In this document: one piece after another, positions 1-6,378 of the stretch | How positions within the stretch are numbered: the stretch's first letter is position 1 | Layout of the letters: the number at the start of each line of letters is the position of its first letter | DNA from: M55B165 sp051744245 | GTDB taxonomy: Bacteria > Actinomycetota > Humimicrobiia > Humimicrobiales > Humimicrobiaceae | Assembly: GCA_051744245.1 (NCBI GenBank) | Contig: JBNJCV010000076.1 | Location: 1-7,447, forward strand | Reading direction: 5' to 3' | Length of the DNA: 7,447 nt | Made by a program: the position numbers and the translations under genes | The notes under the pieces: generated by a model | Database searches by the model: none | The model's input: only the letters and a program-made list of their open reading frames with translations | Told to the model about the DNA's origin: nothing

Positions 1-647
1 CCATCCAGGTATATATGCATTTCATCTATTCCGCTATTATCTGTTGCTTCAGGATTTAATGCCCAGCCCTGCACATCAATTTCTCCAGGCTTAATTATTG
101 ATAAATTCAGGGGATTGTCTACATTAATCCTAGCATTATTTTCTCCCCTGTCCCCCTGTACTGTAATTTCTTTTATTACATGACTGGTTTGACCCTTGTC
201 GGTTACGGCATATATAAATAATGTGTGCAGGCCGGCCGAAAGGTTAATATCGCTAAAGTCCAGATTGTATTCAAACCCTGAATTTAGGTAACCACTGCCG
301 TAAATGTTTTTGATGTCTTCACGTTTTATCCCCACGGCTGTTTCACCTAAAAATATTCCAGAATCTTTGGGACCATCCAGGTAGAATTCAATCTTCTCAA
401 TGGTTTGCGCTTCCTCTGTCTCCGAAGTCTCCTCTTTCTCTTCTTCAGATTCAACAGGTTCAGATTCGGTCTCTTCTGTTATTTTCCTTTCTTCTACCAC
501 TACTTTTTCTTCCTCATCTTGAGTGGTTTCTGCCACTTCTGTCTCTGTAGCGGCAGTTTTTTCTGAAATGGCAGCTATTGCAATGCTACCAATAAAAATG
601 AAGGCTATTATTAAAAATATCACTAATAATATTGATACTGCTTTAAT
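1..647 (-). CDS. Membrane-anchored protein with acidic linker and Ig-like repeats (3' end outside window)
   Basis: I read this from the reverse strand; about 215 codons are present and the reading frame leaves the window at its left edge. Residues 4-27 form one long hydrophobic segment after a lysine, a signal anchor or signal peptide. Residues about 30-82 are very rich in Glu, Ser and Thr, a probable extended linker. A beta-sandwich-like repeat follows from about 83 to 165 (IEFYLDGP, then a YG...SGF segment and AGLHTLFIYA). A second copy begins near 190 (DVQGWALNP, then GIDEMHIYLDG), so the two share the YLDG strand. Such repeats occur in exported surface proteins of diverse bacteria; the ligand is unknown. 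An in-frame TAA at 651-653 rules out any upstream start. ATT at 645-647 sits 7 nt after a perfect AAGGAG and is the best start. The alternative, GTG at codon 9, has no ribosome site. It lies 42 nt after the subtilase gene, probably in the same operon. Confidence 0.72.
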   Translation of the reverse strand, partial: MKAVSILLVIFLIIAFIFIGSIAIAAISEKTAATETEVAETTQDEEEKVVVEERKITEETESEPVESEEEKEETSETEEAQTIEKIEFYLDGPKDSGIFLGETAVGIKREDIKNIYGSGYLNSGFEYNLDFSDINLSAGLHTLFIYAVTDKGQTSHVIKEITVQGDRGENNARINVDNPLNLSIIKPGEIDVQGWALNPEATDNSGIDEMHIYLD

Positions 648-654
648 TTTTTAA

Positions 655-660
655 CTCCTT
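655..660 (-). promoter_or_regulatory. Ribosome binding site AAGGAG deciding an ATT start
   Basis: The reverse strand reads AAGGAG, then 7 nt, then ATT AAA GCA. No ATG, GTG or TTG lies at a workable distance, and a TAA stop lies in frame between the site and ATT. This is the main argument that translation of the repeat protein starts at ATT. Confidence 0.55.
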
Positions 661-689
661 TATATATATGGTTTGCTTTATTTTAATAT

Positions 690-1703
690 TTAATACAGTT
701 TATTAAAAGAGAGAGAATAATTAAACCCTTTTATATAGTATGGCTGAAAAACCTTGTAAACCAGAATATCCCTGGAAGCCTTAACCGAGTTGTAGCAGTC
801 TGCAAGGCCCCAGCCATAATAGATGTCTTTTCCCTCTGGTCCCAGGTCAATTGCATTTGATACCAGTATCTCTTTGATATCTTTTCTTTCCAAAAGGGGG
901 TTGGCAGATACCATCAGGGCAACAATTCCTGCCAAGTGGGCAGATGACCAGGAAGTTCCCCCCGTGTTTTGCCAGTCTCCTTTGGTATCTATCCCTTCTA
1001 TATTTTCGCATGGGGCTGAAACAAAGCTTAAGTCATTGGCAGTGCTGTTAATGGAATGGTAGTTGTTTTCATCCACTCCTGCAATATTGTATACCCCTTC
1101 CAGATAGCCGGGGAACCTGCGGCTTAGGCTGTTTCCCCTTCCCTGGGCTCCTATTACAAATTTAACTCCCCTGGAGTAAGCTTTTATAATTGAAGCTTGA
1201 GCCCTGTCCACATATTCCGGGGTGGGAGGGGGATCTAGGACTGTTATGGGCATCAGGATAATATCTGCACCACGGCTAGCCGCATAGTCTATAGCCTCAT
1301 CAATTTTCCCCACTTCCCTGGTTCCTTCAAACACCTTTATGTTGATTAGGGAAGCCTCTGGGGCAATTGAAAGCACAATGCCTGCCGCAAAGGTGTCATG
1401 GCCATTCTCATCAATTACTTTCTCTGAATCATTTACAAAATTCCAGCTGTCTGTTATATGGTCTTTTACATATTTATTTTTGGCATCAATTCCGTACCCG
1501 ATAATTGCCACGGTAGCATTGTTGCCCCTGGTTATGTCCCATGAGCTGGCTAGATTGATTGCTTCCAGGTTCCAGCTGTAATTTTTTTGATTTTTTATGC
1601 TTGTATTAATAGAATGAGACTGGCTGGTAGAAAAAAAGGCAGGTATAAAAAAAATTATTAGAACGATAAGGGTTACGGAGAAAAGTAATTTATATTTATC
1701 CAT
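690..1703 (-). CDS. Subtilisin-like (S8 family) exported protein with degenerate active site
   Basis: A 337-residue protein with an N-terminal hydrophobic segment (about residues 5-24) that should export or anchor it. The peptidase S8 fold is then recognisable: a leader strand ending WDITRG, VAIIGYGID (about 65-73), NGHDTFAAG (about 100-108), GADIILMPIT, and the nucleophile motif GGTSWSSAHLAG (about 248-259). Aligned to subtilisin, His102 and Ser251 are kept, but the catalytic Asp (normally VAVIDTGI) is Gly69. The HGTHVAG motif has become HDTFAAG and the substrate-binding SLGG stretch is MPIT. It may be a pseudoprotease or a binding domain; an unusual active enzyme is less likely. I chose ATG at 1701-1703, which gives a normal charged N-terminus (MDKYK). 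An in-frame ATG at 1721 would add MIIIYF. Neither has a Shine-Dalgarno site. Its C-terminus is followed 42 nt later by the repeat-protein gene. Confidence 0.8.
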   Translation of the reverse strand: MDKYKLLFSVTLIVLIIFFIPAFFSTSQSHSINTSIKNQKNYSWNLEAINLASSWDITRGNNATVAIIGYGIDAKNKYVKDHITDSWNFVNDSEKVIDENGHDTFAAGIVLSIAPEASLINIKVFEGTREVGKIDEAIDYAASRGADIILMPITVLDPPPTPEYVDRAQASIIKAYSRGVKFVIGAQGRGNSLSRRFPGYLEGVYNIAGVDENNYHSINSTANDLSFVSAPCENIEGIDTKGDWQNTGGTSWSSAHLAGIVALMVSANPLLERKDIKEILVSNAIDLGPEGKDIYYGWGLADCYNSVKASRDILVYKVFQPYYIKGFNYSLSFNKLY

Positions 1704-1791
1704 AAAATATATTATAATCATATAATTATTATTTACATTTTAAATTATTATGTAATGCTTTAACAGGTATATTTGGAAAGAAGGTTTTAAT
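1704..1791. promoter_or_regulatory. Divergent promoter region between subtilase and tailoring operon
   Basis: This 88-nt AT-rich gap separates two divergent genes, so it must carry or overlap both promoters. On the minus strand TATAAT (1711-1716) lies 7 nt before the ATG at 1703, which would place transcription start at or next to that ATG. On the plus strand TATAAT occurs at 1721-1726, with a weak upstream TATCCA at an 18-nt spacing; this would give a leader of roughly 60 nt before the ATG at 1792. The -35 boxes on both strands are poor. AGAAGG at 1779-1784 is the ribosome site for the operon, 7 nt before ATG 1792. Confidence 0.35.
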
Positions 1792-3603
1792 ATGAGCAAA
1801 CCTTGGCAAATACAGATGTTTGAAAAATCCTTGAAGAAAAGGCAGAAATTCAATGCCCTCAAATCCATCCTGGAAATAAAAGAAGATGACCGGTGCATTG
1901 ACATATGCTCAGGGGATAATACCGGGGCATTGAGCTACTTTCTCAGGGAGCTTGGGGGCCAATGGCATACTGGAGACCTGGAACCTGAAAACCAGGAAGT
2001 AATGAAAGAACTCCTGGGTGAAAATGTTTATTTGCTTAAGCCTGATAAAATGGATTTTAAAGATAATTTCTTTGACAGGATGGTTTTCTTTGATGTGCTT
2101 GAACACCTGGAAGATGAAAAGCCACTGCTTGAAGAGGTAAAAAGGGTGTTAAAAGAAGACGGCCTTGCTTATTTTACCGTACCCAACCAGAGCCCCAAAT
2201 TATTTGGAAACAAGATAAAAAACCTGTGTGGCATGAGGCCTGAAAAGTATGGCCACAAGCGGCCAGGCTATACCAAAGGCCAGCTAATTGGCCTGCTGGA
2301 GGATAACGGATTTGTGGTAAAAAAATCAATTAGCTATGCCAAGTTTTTTACGGAAATGGTTGAGCTGGGCATTAATTTAATATACATGCTTGGCTCCAGG
2401 AAAAAGAAAGAAGAAGGAGAGAAGCAAAGCATCTCCCCCACTTCAAAGGATAAGCTGGGCGGGGCATACAAGATTTATTCTAAAATTTTTCCCATATTTA
2501 AGTTATTTTCCAAACTGGATAAGTTGCTTATCTTGAGCCGGGGTTACAATGAGATTGTTGAAGCCAGGGTAAAAAAGCCGGTAAAAATTGTGCCTGAGAA
2601 GAAAAGAGAAGAAAAAGTGCTGGTTACAGGCGGAGGAGGCTTTATTGGCAGCCACCTGGTAGAATTCCTTCTGGGCAAGGGATATCATGTCAGGACTATT
2701 GACCTTGATGTGGAAGATATAAGGCATCTGGAGGTAAATGAAAACCTGGAAATTATAGAAGGTGACCTTTTAGAGGAAGGTATGTCCGAAAGGATGACCA
2801 AAGATATTGATATAGTCTTCCACCTGGCAAGCGTGCACCTCTCTATTGTGGCAAGCGAGAAGTATTACGAGGAAAACAATTTTCTGGGCACCAAAAAATT
2901 ACTGGAAGAAAGCCACAAGGCAGGAATTAGCAAATTTATTTATTGTGGCACGGTAGGGGTAATGAAAGATATGGGGAGGGAGCCTGCTGATGAAAGTTCT
3001 CCCATCAATCCTACCACCATTTATGAAAAGACAAAGTGGATGGCCGAAAAATATGTAATGGACTATTATAAAGAAACAAAATATCCCATATCCATTGTAA
3101 GGCCATCCTTTGTGTACGGACCCAGATGTCCCCGGACAGTTAAGCTGTTCAAGAATATAGGAAAAGGAAGATTCTTTTTAGTGGGAGATGGCTCCACTTA
3201 CAGGCAAAGCGCATATGTTTCTGATGCAGCAGAAGGAATATGGCTTGCTTCACAAACCGGTAAGGCAATAGGGCAAACCTATATACTTTCTGGTGATGAG
3301 AAAAGCACCGTGGGAGACATGGTGAAAAATATATTAAAGCTTACCGGGGGAAAGTTGCTCCTGCCTTTTGGAATTCCACCTTTTTTGATGTATCCTCTGG
3401 CCGCAGTTGTGGAATTTATGTTTAAGGCCCTAAGAAAAGAGCCCCCATTTTCCAGGAGGAGCTTGCTGTTCTTTTTAAATAACTATTTGTATGATATATC
3501 CAAAGCTAAAAAAGAATTAGGGTATAACCCTACCATAAGCTTAGAAGAAGGGCTAAAGAAGACATACGGCTGGATAATTGAAAACGGTAAACTCTACAAG
3601 TAA
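1792..3603 (+). CDS. Fused SAM-dependent methyltransferase / NAD-dependent epimerase-dehydratase (extended SDR)
   Basis: A 603-residue two-domain protein. Residues about 1-262 are a class I methyltransferase: motif I is IDICSGDNTG (36-45), an acidic GDLEP follows the second strand (61-65), and DVLEHLED (101-108) with RVLKEDGLAYFTVPN (118-132) is typical of the Methyltransf_11 group. It ends in a normal final strand (GYNEIVEARVKKP). A short Lys/Glu-rich linker (about 263-275) leads to a complete extended SDR domain. This shows TGGGGFIG (279-286) for NAD(P), FHLAS (343-347), Thr387 and the Tyr411-x3-Lys415 pair (YEKTK), and RPSFVYGP (437-444). Both active sites look intact. The SDR resembles 3-beta-hydroxysteroid dehydrogenase or nucleotide-sugar epimerase relatives; the substrate cannot be assigned. 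ATG 1792 follows AGAAGG by 7 nt. It is the first gene of an operon with the next two genes. Fusion suggests consecutive steps on one substrate. Confidence 0.9.
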   Translation: MSKPWQIQMFEKSLKKRQKFNALKSILEIKEDDRCIDICSGDNTGALSYFLRELGGQWHTGDLEPENQEVMKELLGENVYLLKPDKMDFKDNFFDRMVFFDVLEHLEDEKPLLEEVKRVLKEDGLAYFTVPNQSPKLFGNKIKNLCGMRPEKYGHKRPGYTKGQLIGLLEDNGFVVKKSISYAKFFTEMVELGINLIYMLGSRKKKEEGEKQSISPTSKDKLGGAYKIYSKIFPIFKLFSKLDKLLILSRGYNEIVEARVKKPVKIVPEKKREEKVLVTGGGGFIGSHLVEFLLGKGYHVRTIDLDVEDIRHLEVNENLEIIEGDLLEEGMSERMTKDIDIVFHLASVHLSIVASEKYYEENNFLGTKKLLEESHKAGISKFIYCGTVGVMKDMGREPADESSPINPTTIYEKTKWMAEKYVMDYYKETKYPISIVRPSFVYGPRCPRTVKLFKNIGKGRFFLVGDGSTYRQSAYVSDAAEGIWLASQTGKAIGQTYILSGDEKSTVGDMVKNILKLTGGKLLLPFGIPPFLMYPLAAVVEFMFKALRKEPPFSRRSLLFFLNNYLYDISKAKKELGYNPTISLEEGLKKTYGWIIENGKLYK

Positions 3604-3611
3604 GGGAAAAC

Positions 3612-4262
3612 ATGGAAGAAGATACCCAAGAGAATATAAGAAGGTTTGACAATTGGGCAAAAACCTATGATACGGACAGGATAAGCTCATGGTTTAGATA
3701 TATACACAGAATAATGCTCAGGCACCTGGATATAAGGGGGAAGAAAAAAATACTGGATGTAGGATGCGGTACCGGCAATGCCCTGATGCTGATGTCAAGG
3801 GAAAACCCGGAGGCAGAATACTGTGGCATAGACATCTCCAACCAGATGATTAAGATGGCAAAGGAGAAAACAAAAGGAAACCCTAATTTTGAGTTCAAAG
3901 TTGCGGATTCAGAAGATATACCTTATCAGGAGGGCACTTTTGACCTGGTATTCAGCAGCAATTCTTTCCACCATTATCCGGATCCCACAAAGGTCCTAGA
4001 AGAGATAAAAAAGGTATTAAAAGATGGCGGCACCTTCTTTTTAGAAGATGCCTGCAGGGATGTTTTCTTTCCTATAAGGCTTCAGAACATATATAGAAAG
4101 AAATTTGAAAAGGGCCATATAACCTATTATGCTACTTCAGAAATTATTAGCATGCTTAAAAAATCCGGGTTCAGAAACCCAAAGGTTGTAAACACTGTTA
4201 AAGGGATTGGAATAAAGAAGAAAGCATTTACCGGAGTGGGTATGTTTTCTGCAATAAAGTAG
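3612..4262 (+). CDS. Class I SAM-dependent methyltransferase (UbiE/Methyltransf_11-like)
   Basis: A 216-residue soluble methyltransferase. The SAM-binding motif I is ILDVGCGTGN (47-56). CGIDIS with Asp74 contacts the ribose in this family, VADSEDIPY (97-105) covers the adenine region, DLVFSSNSFHHYPD (111-124) is motif IV, and VLKDGG (135-140) precedes the late strands. The C-terminal part (about 160-216) carries a small cap and probably defines the substrate. Sequence and length fit UbiE-type C- or O-methyltransferases, but the quinone pathway is not implied by the context. AAGGG overlapping the upstream stop (3602-3606) lies 5 nt before ATG 3612, so translation is likely coupled to the fusion gene. 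It is a second, distinct methyltransferase in the operon; its motif I is canonical, unlike that of the fusion protein. Confidence 0.9.
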   Translation: MEEDTQENIRRFDNWAKTYDTDRISSWFRYIHRIMLRHLDIRGKKKILDVGCGTGNALMLMSRENPEAEYCGIDISNQMIKMAKEKTKGNPNFEFKVADSEDIPYQEGTFDLVFSSNSFHHYPDPTKVLEEIKKVLKDGGTFFLEDACRDVFFPIRLQNIYRKKFEKGHITYYATSEIISMLKKSGFRNPKVVNTVKGIGIKKKAFTGVGMFSAIK

Positions 4263-5015
4263 GTGGCAATGTCAAAAGGAAAATTGCATCAGGAAATAAC
4301 CGGGGATACCAAATCTAATTTTTCCAAGTACAGGCAGCTTTACCTGGGAAACATGGGCCTGCTGAAGGCCATATTGTTTGAGCTTGTAATGATGATGTTT
4401 TCAAACACTCCCGGAGCATTGGGGTTAGCATTCAGGAAAATATTCTACCCCCTGGTATTTGGAAAAGTAGGAAAGAATGTAATATTCGGAAAGGGCATAA
4501 CCATAAGGCATCCGGGCAAGATAGAAATTGGAAATAACGTGGTAGTTGAGGATAATTGCGTGCTGGATGCAAAAGGCGAAGATAACAAGGGGATAAAAAT
4601 CGGTGATGGGGTAATTCTTAGCAGGAATGTAATAATAAGCTGCAAGAACGCAGATATTGAAATTGGAGACAATACAGTACTGGGAATAAACAGCGCAATA
4701 CATGCTGTTGAAGGAAGCAATGTGCATGTGGGAAATGACGTGCTTATAGCTGGCTATGTATACATTATAGGTGGGGGAAACTACAATTACGGCAAGCCCG
4801 GTATTCCCATAAGAGAGCAAGGCCTGGTATCCAAAGGCGGCATAAGGATAGGAAATAATGTATGGATAGGGGCATCTGCAAATATAACTGACGGCGTGAC
4901 CATAGAGGAAGGAAACATAATTGGGGCATGTTCCCTGGTTAACAAGCCAATAGACAAAAAAGATTTCATCTCATTCGGGGTTCCCGCAAAATTGTACAAA
5001 AAGAGGATAAACTGA
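4263..5015 (+). CDS. Left-handed beta-helix (hexapeptide repeat) acyltransferase
   Basis: A 250-residue protein. About 65 N-terminal residues, with a hydrophobic stretch at 32-47, precede a long hexapeptide-repeat region (about 70-225). Repeats are visible as VIFGKG, IEIGNN, VVVEDN, IKIGDG, IEIGDN, VHVGND, IRIGNN and WIGASA, and end in FGVPAKLYKKR, the usual C-terminal cap. This is the WcaF/maltose O-acetyltransferase type, which transfers acetyl or other acyl groups to sugars or amines from acyl-CoA or acyl-ACP, working as a trimer. The loop GGGNYNYGKPGIPIREQG (170-187) is where relatives usually carry a His; here Tyr is present. His83 and His147 exist elsewhere. Translation starts with GTG directly after the preceding TAG, or with ATG at 4269 (AGGTGG only 2 nt before it). 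Either way it is coupled to the upstream gene. It is the last gene of the operon. Confidence 0.88.
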   Translation: MAMSKGKLHQEITGDTKSNFSKYRQLYLGNMGLLKAILFELVMMMFSNTPGALGLAFRKIFYPLVFGKVGKNVIFGKGITIRHPGKIEIGNNVVVEDNCVLDAKGEDNKGIKIGDGVILSRNVIISCKNADIEIGDNTVLGINSAIHAVEGSNVHVGNDVLIAGYVYIIGGGNYNYGKPGIPIREQGLVSKGGIRIGNNVWIGASANITDGVTIEEGNIIGACSLVNKPIDKKDFISFGVPAKLYKKRIN

Positions 5016-5024
5016 TCCAATTAC

Positions 5025-5048
5025 ACACAATTTAACATTTTATTGTGT
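5025..5048. repeat. Inverted repeat upstream of the RHH/PIN module, possible operator
   Basis: ACACAAT (5025-5031) and ATTGTGT (5042-5048) form perfect 7-bp arms around a 10-nt centre. The right arm overlaps the likely -35 box. RHH antitoxins commonly repress their own operon from such sites, so an autoregulatory operator is the natural reading. No T-run follows, so it is not a convincing terminator for the upstream operon. Confidence 0.4.
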
Positions 5049-5073
5049 ATGATTAACTCAAATATGGTATAAT
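5043..5073 (+). promoter_or_regulatory. Promoter of the RHH/PIN toxin-antitoxin operon
   Basis: A perfect TATAAT lies at 5068-5073 and TTGTGT at 5043-5048, a 19-nt spacing and a weak -35. Transcription would start near 5080, about 16 nt before the antitoxin ATG. This gives the module its own promoter, separate from the tailoring operon. Confidence 0.5.
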
Positions 5074-5095
5074 AAAATTGGGTTGGAGGTGTAGT

Positions 5096-5353
5096 ATGGT
5101 AAGGGTAAATATAAGTATTGGAAAAGAAAAGTTAGAAAAATTGGATAGTATCAGAAAAAAGAAGGGCATTTCCAGAAGCAAGCTTTTAAGGGAGGCAGCT
5201 GACATGTATATTGATAAATACAAGAAAGATCAAGCCCAAAAGAAAAGAAGAGAGGCCATAAAGCAAGCCATAAAGACTCAAGACGGATTAAAAAACCTAT
5301 CCGGGGAATGGGATGGAGTATCAGAGATTAGAAAATGGAGAGAATCGAGATAG
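5096..5353 (+). CDS. Ribbon-helix-helix (CopG-like) antitoxin of a VapBC-type module
   Basis: An 85-residue basic protein. Residues 1-45 fit the ribbon-helix-helix fold: a short strand VRVNISIGKE, helix EKLEKLDSIRKKKG, then ISRSKLLREAADMYI, the classic SRS-start of the second helix. The strand binds DNA as a dimer. The C-terminal tail (about 46-85) is highly charged, then ends NLSGEWDGVSEIRKWRESR, the type of segment that wraps around and blocks a PIN toxin. ATG 5096 lies 6 nt after GGAGG (5085-5089). The longer frame from TTG at 5078 would swallow this ribosome site and is rejected. It precedes the PIN gene in the same operon and probably represses its own promoter through the inverted repeat at 5025-5048. 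Confidence 0.87.
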   Translation: MVRVNISIGKEKLEKLDSIRKKKGISRSKLLREAADMYIDKYKKDQAQKKRREAIKQAIKTQDGLKNLSGEWDGVSEIRKWRESR

Positions 5354-5365
5354 CCAGTTTTTAAT

Positions 5366-5370
5366 AAGGG
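5366..5370 (+). promoter_or_regulatory. Ribosome binding site AAGGG for the TTG start of the PIN toxin
   Basis: AAGGG lies 5 nt before TTG GTA AAA at 5376. It supports the short form of the toxin over the ATG at 5313. Confidence 0.5.
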
Positions 5371-5375
5371 AACCA

Positions 5376-5807
5376 TTGGTAAAAAGCTATATAATTGACG
5401 CTTCCGTATGTATTAAATGGTTCTCAGTTTCAAATGAAAAAAACCTGGATAAATCTAATGCGCTGAGGGATTATTACTATCAGAGGAAAATACTGCTGGC
5501 TGCACCAGACTTGCTAATATACGAGATTGGAAATGCATTGTCCCTTAATCCCAATTTTAATAAAGATAATGTAATTAAAGCAGTAAACAGCCTTTACCAG
5601 ATGGAAATTATTCTATTAAAGGCAAACAGAGATATAATGGCAGAAGCGGTAAAATTAAAATTTGAAAAAGATATAACCGTATATGATGCGGTATATGTAG
5701 CAATAGCCAGAAAGTTTAACCTACAGTTTATTACAGCAGACCAAAAATTATACAACAAAGTAAAGGATATAGGCTGCAGCATATATCTGCCGGATTTAAA
5801 ATTATAG
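5376..5807 (+). CDS. PIN-domain ribonuclease toxin (VapC-like)
   Basis: A 143-residue PIN-domain protein, the usual length for a VapC toxin. The four acidic residues expected to bind Mg2+ or Mn2+ are visible: Asp8 (YIIDAS), Glu50 (LLIYEIGNAL), Asp104 (ITVYDAVYVAIA) and Asp122 (FITADQKLY). The endonuclease site therefore looks intact; in the family the targets are tRNA or rRNA, unknown here. I chose TTG at 5376, 5 nt after AAGGG (5366-5370), because it places the first PIN strand at the N-terminus. An ATG at 5313, which would overlap the antitoxin gene by 41 nt, would add 21 residues without PIN character. The gene lies 22 nt after the antitoxin stop and should be cotranscribed with it. Confidence 0.88.
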   Translation: MVKSYIIDASVCIKWFSVSNEKNLDKSNALRDYYYQRKILLAAPDLLIYEIGNALSLNPNFNKDNVIKAVNSLYQMEIILLKANRDIMAEAVKLKFEKDITVYDAVYVAIARKFNLQFITADQKLYNKVKDIGCSIYLPDLKL

Positions 5808-5983
5808 GCAACAAGTTCAAGGATTGCCAATTATATACCAGAGAGAGAGTTACCCCAAATTCAATAGGAAAAACAATTCCAGTAGATTGGCAGATAATCT
5901 AACTTTTATGTTATGCCCTATTTTTAAACAAGGTAATCTCCACCGAAAAGGTTTCTAACAAGTTCCTATTATAAAAAATTAGA

Positions 5984-6012
5984 TTTCCACATAAATATAA
6001 ATTCTGTATAAT
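5984..6012 (+). promoter_or_regulatory. Promoter of the MNT/HEPN pair
   Basis: TTTCCA (5984-5989), a 17-nt spacer and a perfect TATAAT (6007-6012) form a good sigma-70-type promoter. It would start transcription near 6019, about 35 nt before the ATG at 6055. A second TATAAT lies at 6021-6026 without a clear -35. The rest of the 5808-6054 gap is AT-rich with no gene I can support. Confidence 0.5.
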
Positions 6013-6054
6013 TGTTTTTATATAATAACTTAAATATGATTGAAATATATTTTT

Positions 6055-6378
6055 ATGGAAACTAAAAAAAAGGAAATAAAAGAAGCAATTCATGAACTTG
6101 CAAAAAAGAATAATGCAATTCTTGCGTTATTATTTGGTTCTTATGGCAGAGGAACACAAACAAAACATTCAGACCTTGATGTAATTTTTGTACAGGAAAC
6201 AGATAAGCCTTTTTTAAAAAGGCTTGACCCGTATTTTTTTCCACTGTCAGAATTAATGGGAGCCGCAGTAGATGTCTTTGTATACACGCCTCAAGAATAC
6301 AGAAGAATGAAAAAAAAGTTTTTTGTACAAAGGGCGCTAAAAGAGGGGGAAATTATTTTTGAGTCAAGAAAATTATAA
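6055..6378 (+). CDS. Minimal nucleotidyltransferase (MNT) domain protein, probable antitoxin of MNT/HEPN pair
   Basis: A 107-residue protein of the DNA polymerase beta-like nucleotidyltransferase superfamily. It shows the signature GS-x10-DxD as GSYGRG...SDLDVIF (Gly28-Ser29, Asp40 and Asp42) and the third metal ligand Asp73 (AAVDVFVY), so the site looks catalytically complete. MNT proteins paired with HEPN proteins act as antitoxins, in the studied MntA-HepT case by AMP transfer to the HEPN partner. I chose ATG 6055; the TTG at 6040 would only add MKYIF. There is no Shine-Dalgarno site before either, which is unusual here. Its 3' end overlaps the HEPN gene by 20 nt, a sign of coupled translation. 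Confidence 0.85.
   Translation: METKKKEIKEAIHELAKKNNAILALLFGSYGRGTQTKHSDLDVIFVQETDKPFLKRLDPYFFPLSELMGAAVDVFVYTPQEYRRMKKKFFVQRALKEGEIIFESRKL
6343..6349 (+). promoter_or_regulatory. Ribosome binding site GAGGGGG for the TTG start of the HEPN gene
   Basis: GAGGGGG lies inside the nucleotidyltransferase gene, 9 nt before TTG 6359. It supports the TTG start and the 20-nt overlap of the two genes. Confidence 0.4.

Noticed and set aside
4425..4820. Long minus-strand open frame opposite the acyltransferase
   Set aside because: It is a shadow of the hexapeptide-repeat gene, with no ribosome site and a composition dictated by the opposite strand.
5025..5048. Inverted repeat as an intrinsic terminator of the tailoring operon
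   Set aside because: The arms are AT-rich, the loop is 10 nt, and no T-run follows; an operator role fits better.
5078..5095. N-terminal extension of the RHH gene from TTG 5078
   Set aside because: It contains the GGAGG that serves ATG 5096, and the RHH strand begins at the ATG.
5313..5375. N-terminal extension of the PIN gene from ATG 5313
   Set aside because: It adds 21 residues without PIN character and overlaps the antitoxin gene; TTG 5376 has a well-placed AAGGG and begins right at the first PIN strand.
5808..5902. Open stretch after the PIN gene ending GKTIPVDWQII, possible gene remnant
   Set aside because: It has no start, overlaps the PIN gene end out of frame, is about 30 codons long, and matches no family I know.
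5810..5965. 9-bp direct repeat AACAAGTTC at 5810-5818 and 5957-5965
   Set aside because: Too short and without an element between the copies; likely chance in AT-rich DNA.
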